From Pacificispira sp033344895 (GTDB lineage Bacteria > Pseudomonadota > Alphaproteobacteria > UBA8366 > Aestuariispiraceae): 64,000 nt of DNA. The translations under genes and the position numbers were made by a program. Shown here one piece after another: positions 8,062-15,804 of the stretch (its first letter is position 1; the number at the start of each line of letters is the position of its first letter). The stretch is from NCBI GenBank assembly GCA_965229685.1, contig OZ245920.1, forward strand, positions 3,720,001 to 3,784,000, read 5' to 3'. The notes below the pieces were generated by a model. The model was not told the DNA's origin and did no database searches. It worked only from the letters and a program-made list of their open reading frames with translations.

Positions 8062-9870
8062 TTGCGACTGCCTAAAATTCGCGCATTCCTTGGCGCAACT
8101 ATCATCTTCCTCGGGGCGCTTTCCGGCACTTGCCAAGGGCAAGGACTGCCCCTGTCGGCCGCCCGGGATCTGGATTCAGCACTGATCCTGTTTGCCCTTG
8201 CCCTCCCGGCAGAGCGACAGCACCTGGTTGATCTGGGCCCTCAGGCGTCGCCGGTTCCACTTGATGGTTTTCTTCCCGCCGGTCCCAGCCTCGGCCCCGG
8301 AGAGGGCATTCGCGGCCAGATGACCCTGCCGGCGACGTCACTGACGACAGCCTGGCTGGGTCAGGACAGTGAAGAACGCATCGTCCTGCCCGAAACCCGG
8401 GTCTCTCTGATCGGTCACGGGGACCGGTTGGTGCCCCTGGCCGACGCGTCCGCCACCGTCATCGACCAGCGCGGCAAGACACTGCTGTTCGGCGTCGGTC
8501 GGATCTGGCGCGAGGCACGGGACGGTGGACGCTCCCGTGCGCTTCTGCCCGTCGCCCTTGTGGACGGCCGCACCGGCGACGTCAGAAACGGGCTCGCGCT
8601 GTTCCGCTATGGCGACCGGCAGCCGATCTCGCCAGTCCTGTTTCAGTTCTCCCAGGAAACGGCGCCCCGTCGATCGGCGGACGCCTGGGGCACCGTCGCG
8701 GCGGATTTCACGCCGGGGGCTGTCCCCGGCGCGGAAACCCGAATTGCAGCCTATGAATCACGCCAGGCAAGCGCCCCGGACTACCGCGACTGGTCCGACC
8801 TGAACACAGATGAGACCATAGCAGGGTATGACGGACCACCGGGCCAGGCCGGGGCGGTATCGGTCAGTGCCTTGATCATCGACAGAACAGTCTATCTGAC
8901 GGGGTGCAACACACGTCATGGCCCCTATCCCTTCTGTCGCCAGATGCGCCACGGAATCCATTCTCTTTCTTCCGCCTTGCTGGCAATGCCCGTAGCGGCC
9001 CATGCCGTGCGATGGGTCGGCGACGGTTTCCTGACCGATCGAATCCGCGATCAGGTTCCGGAATTCGACGCCCATCCCCAATGGCGAAAAGTTCGCCTCC
9101 TCGATCTGCTCAACATGACATCCGGCCTCGGCGAGGTTACGCCGACCCGAACACCGGATTTCGTTGTAGCGGATACGGATCCGACTGCGCGGGCCATCCG
9201 CAGGGCGCAATCTGCGCAGGAGAAACTCGCTGTAGCACTATCGTTTCCAAGCTATCCGTGGACACCAGGCGAGGTCTTCCGGTTCAGGCTGGCCGACGGT
9301 TTCGCGCTGGCCCTGACCCTGGACCGGTTGTCGAAAAACAGGTCTGTCGACGGCCTCGGTCTGCGCGATGGGCTCATCAATCGGCTGTTCAAGGCGATCG
9401 GAATTCCGCGCGGCCATATGCGCGTTTCCGTCGGCGTCAGCTCGGAAGACCGCATCCCCGATATCAGCGAAGGCTTCTATCCGACCACCGGCGAGATCGC
9501 GCGGCTCGCATTATTGCTGCGGGCCACCCAGGCCAATGTCCGACGGACTGTTCTGAACACCGAGATGGTCCGTCAGGCATTGAGCGATGACAGGGAAATC
9601 GGATTGCCGACGGGACTATCACATCCCGCGGGACCCGGCCGATATCATATGGGGTTCTGGCGGTTTCCGGTCGTCATGGAGCCGGGATGCCTGAAATTCA
9701 TTGCCGCCGGGCGCGGATGGGGCGGCAGTGTCGTGCAGTTCCTGCCCCAGGGCATGGTGGCGATCCGGATTGCCGATGGCGACCCGGAGGACCCGACGAC
9801 CCGCGACACGTCCGACCTGCGCCGGGTCGCCCACAAGCTCCGCCCCTTCTGCGGCCCTGCGAAGGGCTGA
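8062..9870 (+). CDS. Exported serine-hydrolase (class C beta-lactamase)-like protein without catalytic residues
   Basis: 602 residues, starting at a TTG (8062) with GGGGAG 6 bases upstream. An N-terminal signal peptide ends near residue 25. Residues about 270-600 follow the beta-lactamase-related plan: the helix around HSLSSALLAM (near 298), then RLLDLLNMTSGLGE (near 350), WTPGEVFRFRLADGFALAL and a C-terminal GRGWGGSVVQF. The nucleophile motif SxxK reads SSAL, the YxN motif reads FRL, and the H/K-T-G strand reads GWG. All three catalytic elements appear lost, so it is probably a non-enzymatic binding or structural protein. Residues 26-270 are not recognised. It converges on folD with a one-base gap. 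Confidence 0.65.
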   Translation: MRLPKIRAFLGATIIFLGALSGTCQGQGLPLSAARDLDSALILFALALPAERQHLVDLGPQASPVPLDGFLPAGPSLGPGEGIRGQMTLPATSLTTAWLGQDSEERIVLPETRVSLIGHGDRLVPLADASATVIDQRGKTLLFGVGRIWREARDGGRSRALLPVALVDGRTGDVRNGLALFRYGDRQPISPVLFQFSQETAPRRSADAWGTVAADFTPGAVPGAETRIAAYESRQASAPDYRDWSDLNTDETIAGYDGPPGQAGAVSVSALIIDRTVYLTGCNTRHGPYPFCRQMRHGIHSLSSALLAMPVAAHAVRWVGDGFLTDRIRDQVPEFDAHPQWRKVRLLDLLNMTSGLGEVTPTRTPDFVVADTDPTARAIRRAQSAQEKLAVALSFPSYPWTPGEVFRFRLADGFALALTLDRLSKNRSVDGLGLRDGLINRLFKAIGIPRGHMRVSVGVSSEDRIPDISEGFYPTTGEIARLALLLRATQANVRRTVLNTEMVRQALSDDREIGLPTGLSHPAGPGRYHMGFWRFPVVMEPGCLKFIAAGRGWGGSVVQFLPQGMVAIRIADGDPEDPTTRDTSDLRRVAHKLRPFCGPAKG

Positions 9871-9871
9871 C

Positions 9872-10765
9872 CTACATTTCCGGTTCGGCGATGCCGTTCT
9901 GACGGCAGGCGGCCGTGACCGTGTTGCGCAGCAGGCAGGCGATGGTCATCGGACCGACCCCGCCCGGCACCGGCGTGATTGCCGACGCAACCGACCTTGC
10001 ACTGTCGAAGTCGACATCCCCGACCAGTCGCGTGCCGCCTTCGGGTTTTTCGATCCGGTTGATACCGACATCGATGACCACGGCCCCCGGCTTCATCCAG
10101 TCGCCTTTGACCATTTCCGGACGGCCGACCGCCGCAATGACGATGTCTGCCTGCTTCACCTCACCCGGCAGATCCGCCGTGCGGGAATGCGCTACCGTCA
10201 CGGTGCAGCTTTCCTGCAGCAGCAGATTGAACATCGGTTTGCCGACGATGTTGGACCGGCCGATGACAACGGCCTTCTTGCCGGACAGCGAACCACCGAA
10301 ATGGTCGCGCAGCAGCAACAGACAGCCCAGCGGTGTGCAGGGCACCAGAGCGTCGGAACTGCCGGTGTTCAGGCGGCCAACATTGACGACGTGAAAGCCA
10401 TCAACATCCTTGTCCGGATCGATCGCGGCGAGCACGGCCTGCTCATCGATCTGCTTCGGAAGCGGCAACTGAACCAGGATACCGTTGACCCGCGGATCGT
10501 CATTCAGCTCACGGACCTTGGCCAGCAGATCGTCCTGGCTGGTCGACGCATCCATCTTGTACTCGAAACTCTGCATGCCGGCTTCCAGGGTCTGCTTGCC
10601 CTTGTTGCAGACATAGACCTGACTGGCAGGATCCTCACCGACCAGAACCACCGCGAGGCCCGGTGTGACGCCGTGGTCGGCCTTCAGCGCGGCCACCGCG
10701 CCCGCGACCCGTTCGCGCAATCCCGCTGCAAAGGCCTTCCCGTCGATGATCTGAGCGTCCGCCAT
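9872..10765 (-). CDS. folD: Bifunctional methylenetetrahydrofolate dehydrogenase / methenyltetrahydrofolate cyclohydrolase
   Basis: FolD interconverts 5,10-methylene-, methenyl- and 10-formyl-tetrahydrofolate in one-carbon metabolism. The 297-residue protein has normal length, the catalytic lysine region YVCNKGKQTLEAG (K55), ILVQLPLPKQ, DVDGFHVVNVGRL, PCTPLG and the NADP site VIGRSNIVGKP. Two small genes, yggU- and yggT-like, lie upstream on the same strand and probably form one transcript with it. Confidence 0.96.
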   Translation of the reverse strand: MADAQIIDGKAFAAGLRERVAGAVAALKADHGVTPGLAVVLVGEDPASQVYVCNKGKQTLEAGMQSFEYKMDASTSQDDLLAKVRELNDDPRVNGILVQLPLPKQIDEQAVLAAIDPDKDVDGFHVVNVGRLNTGSSDALVPCTPLGCLLLLRDHFGGSLSGKKAVVIGRSNIVGKPMFNLLLQESCTVTVAHSRTADLPGEVKQADIVIAAVGRPEMVKGDWMKPGAVVIDVGINRIEKPEGGTRLVGDVDFDSARSVASAITPVPGGVGPMTIACLLRNTVTAACRQNGIAEPEM

Positions 10766-10791
10766 GTCCTGTCCCCTTCCTGATGGTCCTG

Positions 10792-11124
10792 TTATTCAAT
10801 CTTCGCATCCGCCCCCGTGAGCCTCAGCGCCGTGCAGATGCGCGCCGCCAGATCGTCCGGGTTCCCTGAGATCGCGACGACCTTAGTGCGATCCGTCGCG
10901 CCTGAAACCACTTTCAGCGACGTTTTCGGGCATCTGAACGTCTTTGCCAGCAACCGGACCAGCGCCGCATTGGCCTTTCCATCGGCCGGCGGCGCCGTCA
11001 CCTGAACCTTCAGCAACCGTGTCGCACCGGGCCCGTCCGAGGGTCCGGCGATTCGGTCCGCCGCCGCCCTGGGCGACAGCCTTACAGCCAGCCGCAGCCC
11101 GCCGCCTCCGTCGCGACGCAGCAT
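10792..11124 (-). CDS. YggU/DUF167 family protein
   Basis: A 110-residue protein of the DUF167 (YggU) family, recognised by RLSPRAAADRI, then APPADGKANAALVRLLAKTF and VSGATDRTKVV. The function of the family is unknown, but it is often found beside yggT, as here: the yggT-like gene ends 6 bases upstream on the same strand. The ATG at 11124 gives the usual family length. Confidence 0.88.
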   Translation of the reverse strand: MLRRDGGGGLRLAVRLSPRAAADRIAGPSDGPGATRLLKVQVTAPPADGKANAALVRLLAKTFRCPKTSLKVVSGATDRTKVVAISGNPDDLAARICTALRLTGADAKIE

Positions 11125-11130
11125 GCAGGA

Positions 11131-11430
11131 TCACATCATCCGCATGGCCAGATTGGCGAGAACCTGCTGCAGGAAGAACAGGATCAGCAGAAGCACGATA
11201 GGAGAAAGGTCAACCGGCCCGAGATCGGGCATGACACGGCGGATCGGTCGCAACGCCGGTTCGGTGACACGATAGAGGAAATCGCCGATCGTATAGACGA
11301 TACGGTTGCTGGTATTGATCACGTTGAACGCGACAAGCCAGCTCAACACCGCCGAGGCGATAATCAGGTAGATGTAGATCTGGATGGCCAGATTAATGAC
11401 CATGAACAACGGTCCGATAATGACATCCAT
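11131..11430 (-). CDS. YggT family membrane protein
   Basis: A 99-residue protein with two hydrophobic segments (about residues 9-33 and 74-95) around the conserved YTIGDFLYRVTEPALRPIRRVMP block of YggT proteins. The family is implicated in osmotic or division-related envelope functions, but its biochemical role is unsettled. It is the first gene of a probable yggT-yggU-folD transcript. Confidence 0.9.
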   Translation of the reverse strand: MDVIIGPLFMVINLAIQIYIYLIIASAVLSWLVAFNVINTSNRIVYTIGDFLYRVTEPALRPIRRVMPDLGPVDLSPIVLLLILFFLQQVLANLAMRMM

Positions 11431-11558
11431 CTTGCTAAACCCGCCCTAATTGTTCGATCCGGCCTGTATCGCCCCTTTGGCAAACAGAAATAGGGCCCTG
11501 GACGAAGAACCGCAAGACATGTCGCCTTGAATGCCAGTGTCAGGGCCGATTTCGCGAC

Positions 11559-11587
11559 TTGACAGACGGCATCGCCGCGACGATATT
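11559..11587 (+). promoter_or_regulatory. Probable sigma-70 promoter for tRNA-Ala
   Basis: TTGACA at 11559-11564 is followed after 17 bases by GATATT at 11582-11587. This predicts a start about 30 bases before the tRNA at 11626, a typical tRNA leader length. The -35 box is a perfect consensus; the -10 box is imperfect. Confidence 0.5.
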
Positions 11588-11625
11588 CCGCCGCGCTTTC
11601 GGGGGTCTCCCCCGACGGTGATATT

Positions 11626-11701
<76 letters not shown>

Positions 11702-11702
11702 A

Positions 11703-11740
11703 CGAAACCCTCCGGGACGACCGGAGGGTTTCGCATTTTC
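11703..11740 (+). terminator. Strong hairpin terminator after tRNA-Ala
   Basis: A perfect 13-bp stem, 11703-11715 with 11721-11733, closes a 5-base loop (GACGA) and is followed by CATTTTC. It starts one base after the tRNA CCA end. The T-run is short but the stem is very stable. Confidence 0.8.
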
Positions 11741-11749
11741 GGGCCCGAG

Positions 11750-11781
11750 CCGGAGGGGGTCCGAACCGGAGGGGGTCGGAA
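11750..11781. repeat. Two tandem copies of a 16-base repeat
   Basis: CCGGAGGGGGTCCGAA (11750-11765) is followed immediately by CCGGAGGGGGTCGGAA, one base different. It lies between the tRNA terminator and the end of the next gene; no function is evident. Confidence 0.6.
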
Positions 11782-11793
11782 CCGAGGGCCCGA

Positions 11794-12594
11794 TCAGTCG
11801 GCCGTCAGGAAAGGCTTCAGCGCCGCCATCTGGGCCTCGACATCGACATCCAACTCCGACGTGATTTCCAGTTCCCGGTCTTCGAAAACGTCCCTGTCCG
11901 GAAAACGCGCCTGCCATGCCGCAACCGCCAGATCGCGCTGCTCCAGCAAATGGCGGATCTGCGGACGGAAAAGACGAATGACACAGGTCAGCCAGATATT
12001 GGTCGCCCAGGACGGGAAGGTGTGATCGATCTCGAAACGGTCGATCATGCGAACCATCTGATCAGCGGGATACCAGGTTTCATCCGTGACCCAGCGATTT
12101 GTGGTGAACAGTTTCGACGCGTAGCCCTTCTTGTCGCAGGACACCGCGACAATATGGGCACCGATGCGATTGGCATTGGCCTTTTGCGGCGGATCGACCT
12201 GCTGCGGCTCCACGCCACCGGGCATGCCCTGATAGCGCAGGAATGTATGAAAGTGCCCGTGCTCGCCCGGACGTTCATCCTTGGGGTGCGCGTGGTAATA
12301 GTACTGGGAATGGGTCTCCCAATCGATCGCATCGCCCTTCGGATAGTGGTTCCACTGATAGAAGGTCCCCTGATGACGGAGGACCTCTCCGACCACGTTG
12401 CTGGATGTCTTGCGCAGGACCCGTTGACAGTTCAGCACCGTTTCGCCGGCGTCCCGCATGACCTTCAATTCGGATTGCGGCAATTGCGCCAGGGCCGCTG
12501 ACAGATCCAAGGGTCGCAGCGGGCCATCGGTCTGCTCGGCGTCTCCCTGGAACTGTTCTGCCGGTTCGCTCATCGCGGCATGTCCTTCGAACAT
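11794..12594 (-). CDS. Uncharacterised conserved protein, DUF6969-like
   Basis: 266 residues with no signal peptide or membrane segment. Notable features are a central His/aromatic-rich part (QWNHYPKGD, SQYYYHAHPKDE, GEHGHFHTFLRY) that could bind metal, and WYPADQMVRMIDRFEID followed by WATNIWLT. I believe this resembles the unknown-function DUF6969 family but cannot verify it. The start at ATG 12594 has GAGGG 5 bases upstream; an in-frame ATG at 12621 lacks a ribosome binding site. It lies 132 bases downstream of the CNPC repeat protein on the same strand, separated by a hairpin, so joint expression is possible but unproven. Confidence 0.6.
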   Translation of the reverse strand: MFEGHAAMSEPAEQFQGDAEQTDGPLRPLDLSAALAQLPQSELKVMRDAGETVLNCQRVLRKTSSNVVGEVLRHQGTFYQWNHYPKGDAIDWETHSQYYYHAHPKDERPGEHGHFHTFLRYQGMPGGVEPQQVDPPQKANANRIGAHIVAVSCDKKGYASKLFTTNRWVTDETWYPADQMVRMIDRFEIDHTFPSWATNIWLTCVIRLFRPQIRHLLEQRDLAVAAWQARFPDRDVFEDRELEITSELDVDVEAQMAALKPFLTAD

Positions 12595-12669
12595 GGAACT
12601 TCCCTCGGACAATTGTTTCATCAGGATATCGGGGGCACAAGGCCCGTCCGGCACAGATCCCGGCGCGAA

Positions 12670-12710
12670 GAAGGGGCGCCCGCAGGACGCCGGCACCCCT
12701 TCCCGTTTTT
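12670..12710. terminator. Hairpin terminator, possibly bidirectional
   Basis: GAAGGGGCGCC at 12670 pairs with the complementary block ending at 12702. On the plus strand it is followed by CCGTTTTT. On the minus strand, the strand of the neighbouring genes, the U-run is poor, so it may only attenuate transcription leaving the CNPC gene. Confidence 0.45.
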
Positions 12711-12726
12711 CAGCGCCTGTCGGGAA

Positions 12727-13179
12727 TCAGCCCGCGACCGCGTCCGGATTGTCGGCCCCGCTGCCACACGGATTGCAGGGGTTGCACGGGTTGCAGGGAT
12801 TCTTTGCCGCGCAGGGATTGCACGGGTTGCAGGCCGCCGCGCAGGGATTGCAGGAACCACTGCCGCACGGATTGCACGGATTACAGGGGTTACAGGGATT
12901 TTTCGCGGCGCAGGGATTGCACGGATTGCACGCCGCAGAACAGGGATTGCAGGAACCGCTGCCACAAGGATTGCACGGGTTACAGGGGTTCTTCGCTGCA
13001 CACGGATTGCACGGGTTGCAGGATCCCCCGCCCTGGGCTTCGGCCGTCGGATTGGCCGGCGCCGCGGCGACCGCATCGGTCAGTTCGACCTCACTCTGGC
13101 TCGCCTGGGCGTTCAGCGCGAAGCCGGCCCCGGTCATCAGCACCATCGTGGTGGTCAGCAGATTGGTCTTGAAGCTCAT
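12727..13179 (-). CDS. Exported Cys-Asn-Pro-Cys (CNPC) repeat protein
   Basis: 150 residues. Residues 1-28 form a signal peptide ending near LNAQASQ. Residues about 29-52 are an acidic, Ala-rich linker. The rest consists of C-N-P-C units: I count 24 cysteines, arranged as about three copies of a 30-33-residue block (two to four NPC steps, AAK, then GSGSCNPC and AAA). Such dense regular cysteine spacing suggests binding of a soft metal (Cu, Zn, Ni) or a disulfide-rich fibre in the periplasm; both are inference. The ATG at 13179 gives the signal peptide. I recall similar NPC repeats in other Proteobacteria annotated hypothetical; I know of no assigned function. Confidence 0.75.
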   Translation of the reverse strand: MSFKTNLLTTTMVLMTGAGFALNAQASQSEVELTDAVAAAPANPTAEAQGGGSCNPCNPCAAKNPCNPCNPCGSGSCNPCSAACNPCNPCAAKNPCNPCNPCNPCGSGSCNPCAAACNPCNPCAAKNPCNPCNPCNPCGSGADNPDAVAG

Positions 13180-13384
13180 TGATTCTGTCCCTGAGGTTGA
13201 TCTCGATCGTTCAGTTGGCACCGGCCCCTCGCCAAGGCGACGCCCTGCTCATGGATCGGCCCAATGGGGCGAACAGAAAAATGCCGCGTCCCGAAGCGCC
13301 GATCCCATTCAATCGGTACCCCGGAACGCGACCAGGACAGAATCAACTCCCCTCACGTTGGTGTGACGGATGCGGAGCAGTGGT

Positions 13385-14005
13385 TCAGGCGGCCAGTGCT
13401 GCGATTTCGGATTGCGCCTTTTCCGCAGCCGCCTCGTCGGCGACCTGCTGGCCGGCGGCAATGACGGTCACGTCGGTGATACCGACAAAGCCCAGAACGA
13501 ATTTCATATGGGTCGTCGCGAAATCGGCATCCGACCCGATCTCGACCCCGCCGGACGCGGCGACGATGTATCCCTTCTTACCCTTCAACAGGCCCTCGGG
13601 ACCGGCTTCGGTATACTGGAAGGTTTCGCGAGCGCGGGCGATCTGATCGACCCAGGCCTTCAGCGCCGCGGGAATACCGAAATTGTAGATCGGTACACCG
13701 ACGACAATGATGTCGGCCGCTTTCAGTTCCGCGACCAGCGTATCTGAATGGGCCAGGGCCGCCCGCTGCGCTTCGTCGCGGGCTTCCGGGTCGGTGAAAT
13801 TGGCACTGACCCAGTCCGGATCGATCAGCGGCGTTACGGTCTGTGACACGTCGCGTTCGACAATCGCCAGGTCGCCATGCTTGGCCCGCAGGCTGTCGAT
13901 CAGATCACCGGTCAATTTCCGTGTCGTCGATTCCGTGCCACGGGCACTGGAATCGATGCGCAGAACGGTCGGGGGACGCTGGAACTTGGATGTTGCCTGG
14001 GTCAT
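13385..14005 (-). CDS. azoR: FMN-dependent NADH-azoreductase
   Basis: 206 residues of the flavodoxin-like azoreductase/quinone-reductase family: VLRIDSSARG at the N-terminus, VGVPIYNFGIPAALKAWVDQ, then YTEAGPEGLLKGKKGYIVAA and a late VLGFVGITDV. It reduces quinones and azo compounds with NAD(P)H and FMN. The start is ATG 14005 with AAGGAG 9 bases upstream; the open frame extends much further, but only antisense to rmuC. A perfect inverted repeat at 14118-14132 upstream may be the site of a redox- or quinone-sensing repressor. Confidence 0.92.
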   Translation of the reverse strand: MTQATSKFQRPPTVLRIDSSARGTESTTRKLTGDLIDSLRAKHGDLAIVERDVSQTVTPLIDPDWVSANFTDPEARDEAQRAALAHSDTLVAELKAADIIVVGVPIYNFGIPAALKAWVDQIARARETFQYTEAGPEGLLKGKKGYIVAASGGVEIGSDADFATTHMKFVLGFVGITDVTVIAAGQQVADEAAAEKAQSEIAALAA

Positions 14006-14117
14006 GATCACTGTCTCCTTCTCTGGAACCATGGGCGCCGGGCGCTGGTTCGGTGTTGTCCTGAGAAGGAGATTGGCTCGACCGCCGAAAAATATAATCA
14101 TCGTAAAAATAACATGA

Positions 14118-14132
14118 TTGTTTCCTAAACAA
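14118..14132. promoter_or_regulatory. Inverted repeat TTGTTT-N3-AAACAA upstream of azoR
   Basis: A perfect 6-bp inverted repeat with a 3-base spacer lies in the AT-rich part of the 231-base azoR-rmuC intergenic region, about 113 bases before the azoR start. The size and symmetry suit a winged-helix repressor dimer (HxlR- or LysR-like). No regulator gene is adjacent. Confidence 0.4.
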
Positions 14133-14236
14133 CCCCAATAAGCCACCTTTGTTGGCGATCGCGAATCGGGTTTCCTGAATCGCTGTCGGCTCGAAGGATC
14201 GATATCGCCCGACCGACCCTGCAAGGAGCGCACATC

Positions 14237-15712
14237 ATGCCATTCGAACTGTCCATCGCGGCTGCGATTGCCGGGGGCGGAGTCGCCCTGGGATTTGCCC
14301 TGGTCTGGGCGTTCGTTCTGCGCGCGCGAACGGGGCAGATCGAAGACCTGACGGACATGCTGGAAGAAACCCGCTCCGCCCTCGACAACTGCCGGGCCGA
14401 CCTGTCCGCTGCCACGGCACGCGAACAGTCCCTGCGCGAAGAACGCGACATCCTGCGCCAGGAACGCCAGGAACTGCGCGAGCGGGCGGAGAGCCTGGTC
14501 CGCGATCTGACAGACCGCCGGGTCGAAGTCGAGAACCTGCAGACGACCCTGGCCGGTGAACGCAAGGCCCATGCGGAAAAGCGCGAAGAACTGAACAATG
14601 TCCGCGACCAGATCGAAAAGGATCTGAAGGTCATGATGGGCACGCTGCTGGAAAGCTCTTCGAAATCCTTCCTGGAACGGGCACAGGAGGTGATGAAGAC
14701 CCAGCAGGAAAAAGGCGAAACCGGCATGCAGGGACTGGTCGGCCCGCTGAAGGAAGCTTTGGGGCAGTTCCAGAAGCAGGTTTCGGAAATGGAGACCCGG
14801 CGCAAGCATGACGAAGGTCAGTTGATTCAGCAGATCCGGCACATTTCGGACAGCCATTCGAAGCTGAACGACACGACGACCAACCTGGTCAACGCCCTGC
14901 GCAGCGCCCCCAAGACGCGCGGTCGCTGGGGCGAGCAGCAGTTGCGTACCGTGCTGGAACTGGCCGGCATGTCCGAATATGTCGACTTCGAGACGGAGAA
15001 GCATTTCGCCACCGAGGACGGCTCCCGCCGCCCGGACGTAGTGCTGCGCATGCCGGGGGACCGAACCCTGGTGGTCGACGCCAAGACGTCCCTGAGTGCC
15101 TATCTGGAAGCGATGGAGGCCGATAGCGACGAGCGGCGCGAAGCCAAACTGGCCGAACACGCGCGCCAGATCCGGACCCATGTCGATCAGTTAGGCCGCA
15201 AGGAATACTGGAAGAACCTGCCGACCAACACGGTGGATTTCGTCGTCATGTTCGTCCCGGGGGAACCGATGTACGCCGCCGCCATGGCCCGCGACCCGGC
15301 CCTGTTTGAAGATGCCTGGGACAAGAAGGTGATCGTCTGCTCCCCGACCACGCTTCTCGGACTGGCCAAGGCGATCGCCTATGGCTGGCGCCAGGAAAAG
15401 GCGTCGAAAGATGCCCAGAAGGTTCATGAGGTCGCGACGGAACTCTACCGACGCATGGTCAAGCTGGGCGAGGATGTGGCGGGCATGACGAAGTCGCTGC
15501 AGAGCCATGTGAACAAGCACAACAAGTTCGTCGCCAGCCTGGAGAGCCGCGTCCTGCCCCAGGCACGCAAGATGACCGACCTTTCCGTTGGGGACAGTCA
15601 CGGCACGATTCAGGATCTTGAACCCATCGAGCAGGATGTCCGCGCGCCGCTGCCCGACCGGGACCTGGAGCTGCCGCTTCCCGCACCGGAGGACCACGAA
15701 GCCGCCGAATAG
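14237..15712 (+). CDS. rmuC: DNA recombination protein RmuC
   Basis: 491 residues. An N-terminal membrane anchor (about 7-28) is followed by a long coiled coil rich in R, E and L (35-200) and then the RmuC nuclease-like domain: RGRWGEQQLRTVLELAGM, RRPDVVLRMPGDRTLVVDAKTSL and FVPGEPMYAAA. RmuC limits DNA inversions and rearrangements and is a presumed nuclease. The ATG at 14237 has AAGGAG about 9 bases upstream. It is divergent from azoR and followed by a short GC hairpin with five T. Confidence 0.93.
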   Translation: MPFELSIAAAIAGGGVALGFALVWAFVLRARTGQIEDLTDMLEETRSALDNCRADLSAATAREQSLREERDILRQERQELRERAESLVRDLTDRRVEVENLQTTLAGERKAHAEKREELNNVRDQIEKDLKVMMGTLLESSSKSFLERAQEVMKTQQEKGETGMQGLVGPLKEALGQFQKQVSEMETRRKHDEGQLIQQIRHISDSHSKLNDTTTNLVNALRSAPKTRGRWGEQQLRTVLELAGMSEYVDFETEKHFATEDGSRRPDVVLRMPGDRTLVVDAKTSLSAYLEAMEADSDERREAKLAEHARQIRTHVDQLGRKEYWKNLPTNTVDFVVMFVPGEPMYAAAMARDPALFEDAWDKKVIVCSPTTLLGLAKAIAYGWRQEKASKDAQKVHEVATELYRRMVKLGEDVAGMTKSLQSHVNKHNKFVASLESRVLPQARKMTDLSVGDSHGTIQDLEPIEQDVRAPLPDRDLELPLPAPEDHEAAE

Positions 15713-15725
15713 GCGGACGATATCG

Positions 15726-15743
15726 CGGGATTTGCCCGTTTTT
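15726..15743 (+). terminator. Short hairpin with T-run after rmuC
   Basis: CGGG-ATTTG-CCCG followed by TTTTT begins 14 bases after the rmuC stop. The 4-bp stem is short, so termination may be partial. Confidence 0.4.
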
Positions 15744-15804
15744 CATAAATCCGAAATACTGCGCGGTGTAGGTTGGCGCCGTTTCGGAGGGGCGGGTTTA
15801 CTCA

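Noticed and set aside
11750..11781. Tandem 16-base repeat after tRNA-Ala as a phage or island attachment site
   Set aside because: It does not copy the tRNA 3' end, there is no integrase gene nearby and the following genes look native.
12740..13030. Regular DNA repeat that could be read as a CRISPR-like or satellite array
   Set aside because: The repetition is the direct result of the CNPC protein repeats on the minus strand; there are no constant repeats with unique spacers and no cas genes.
13385..15181. Very long minus-strand open frame reaching across rmuC
   Set aside because: Only the part from 14005 down codes for azoreductase; the rest is antisense to the clearly coding rmuC gene.
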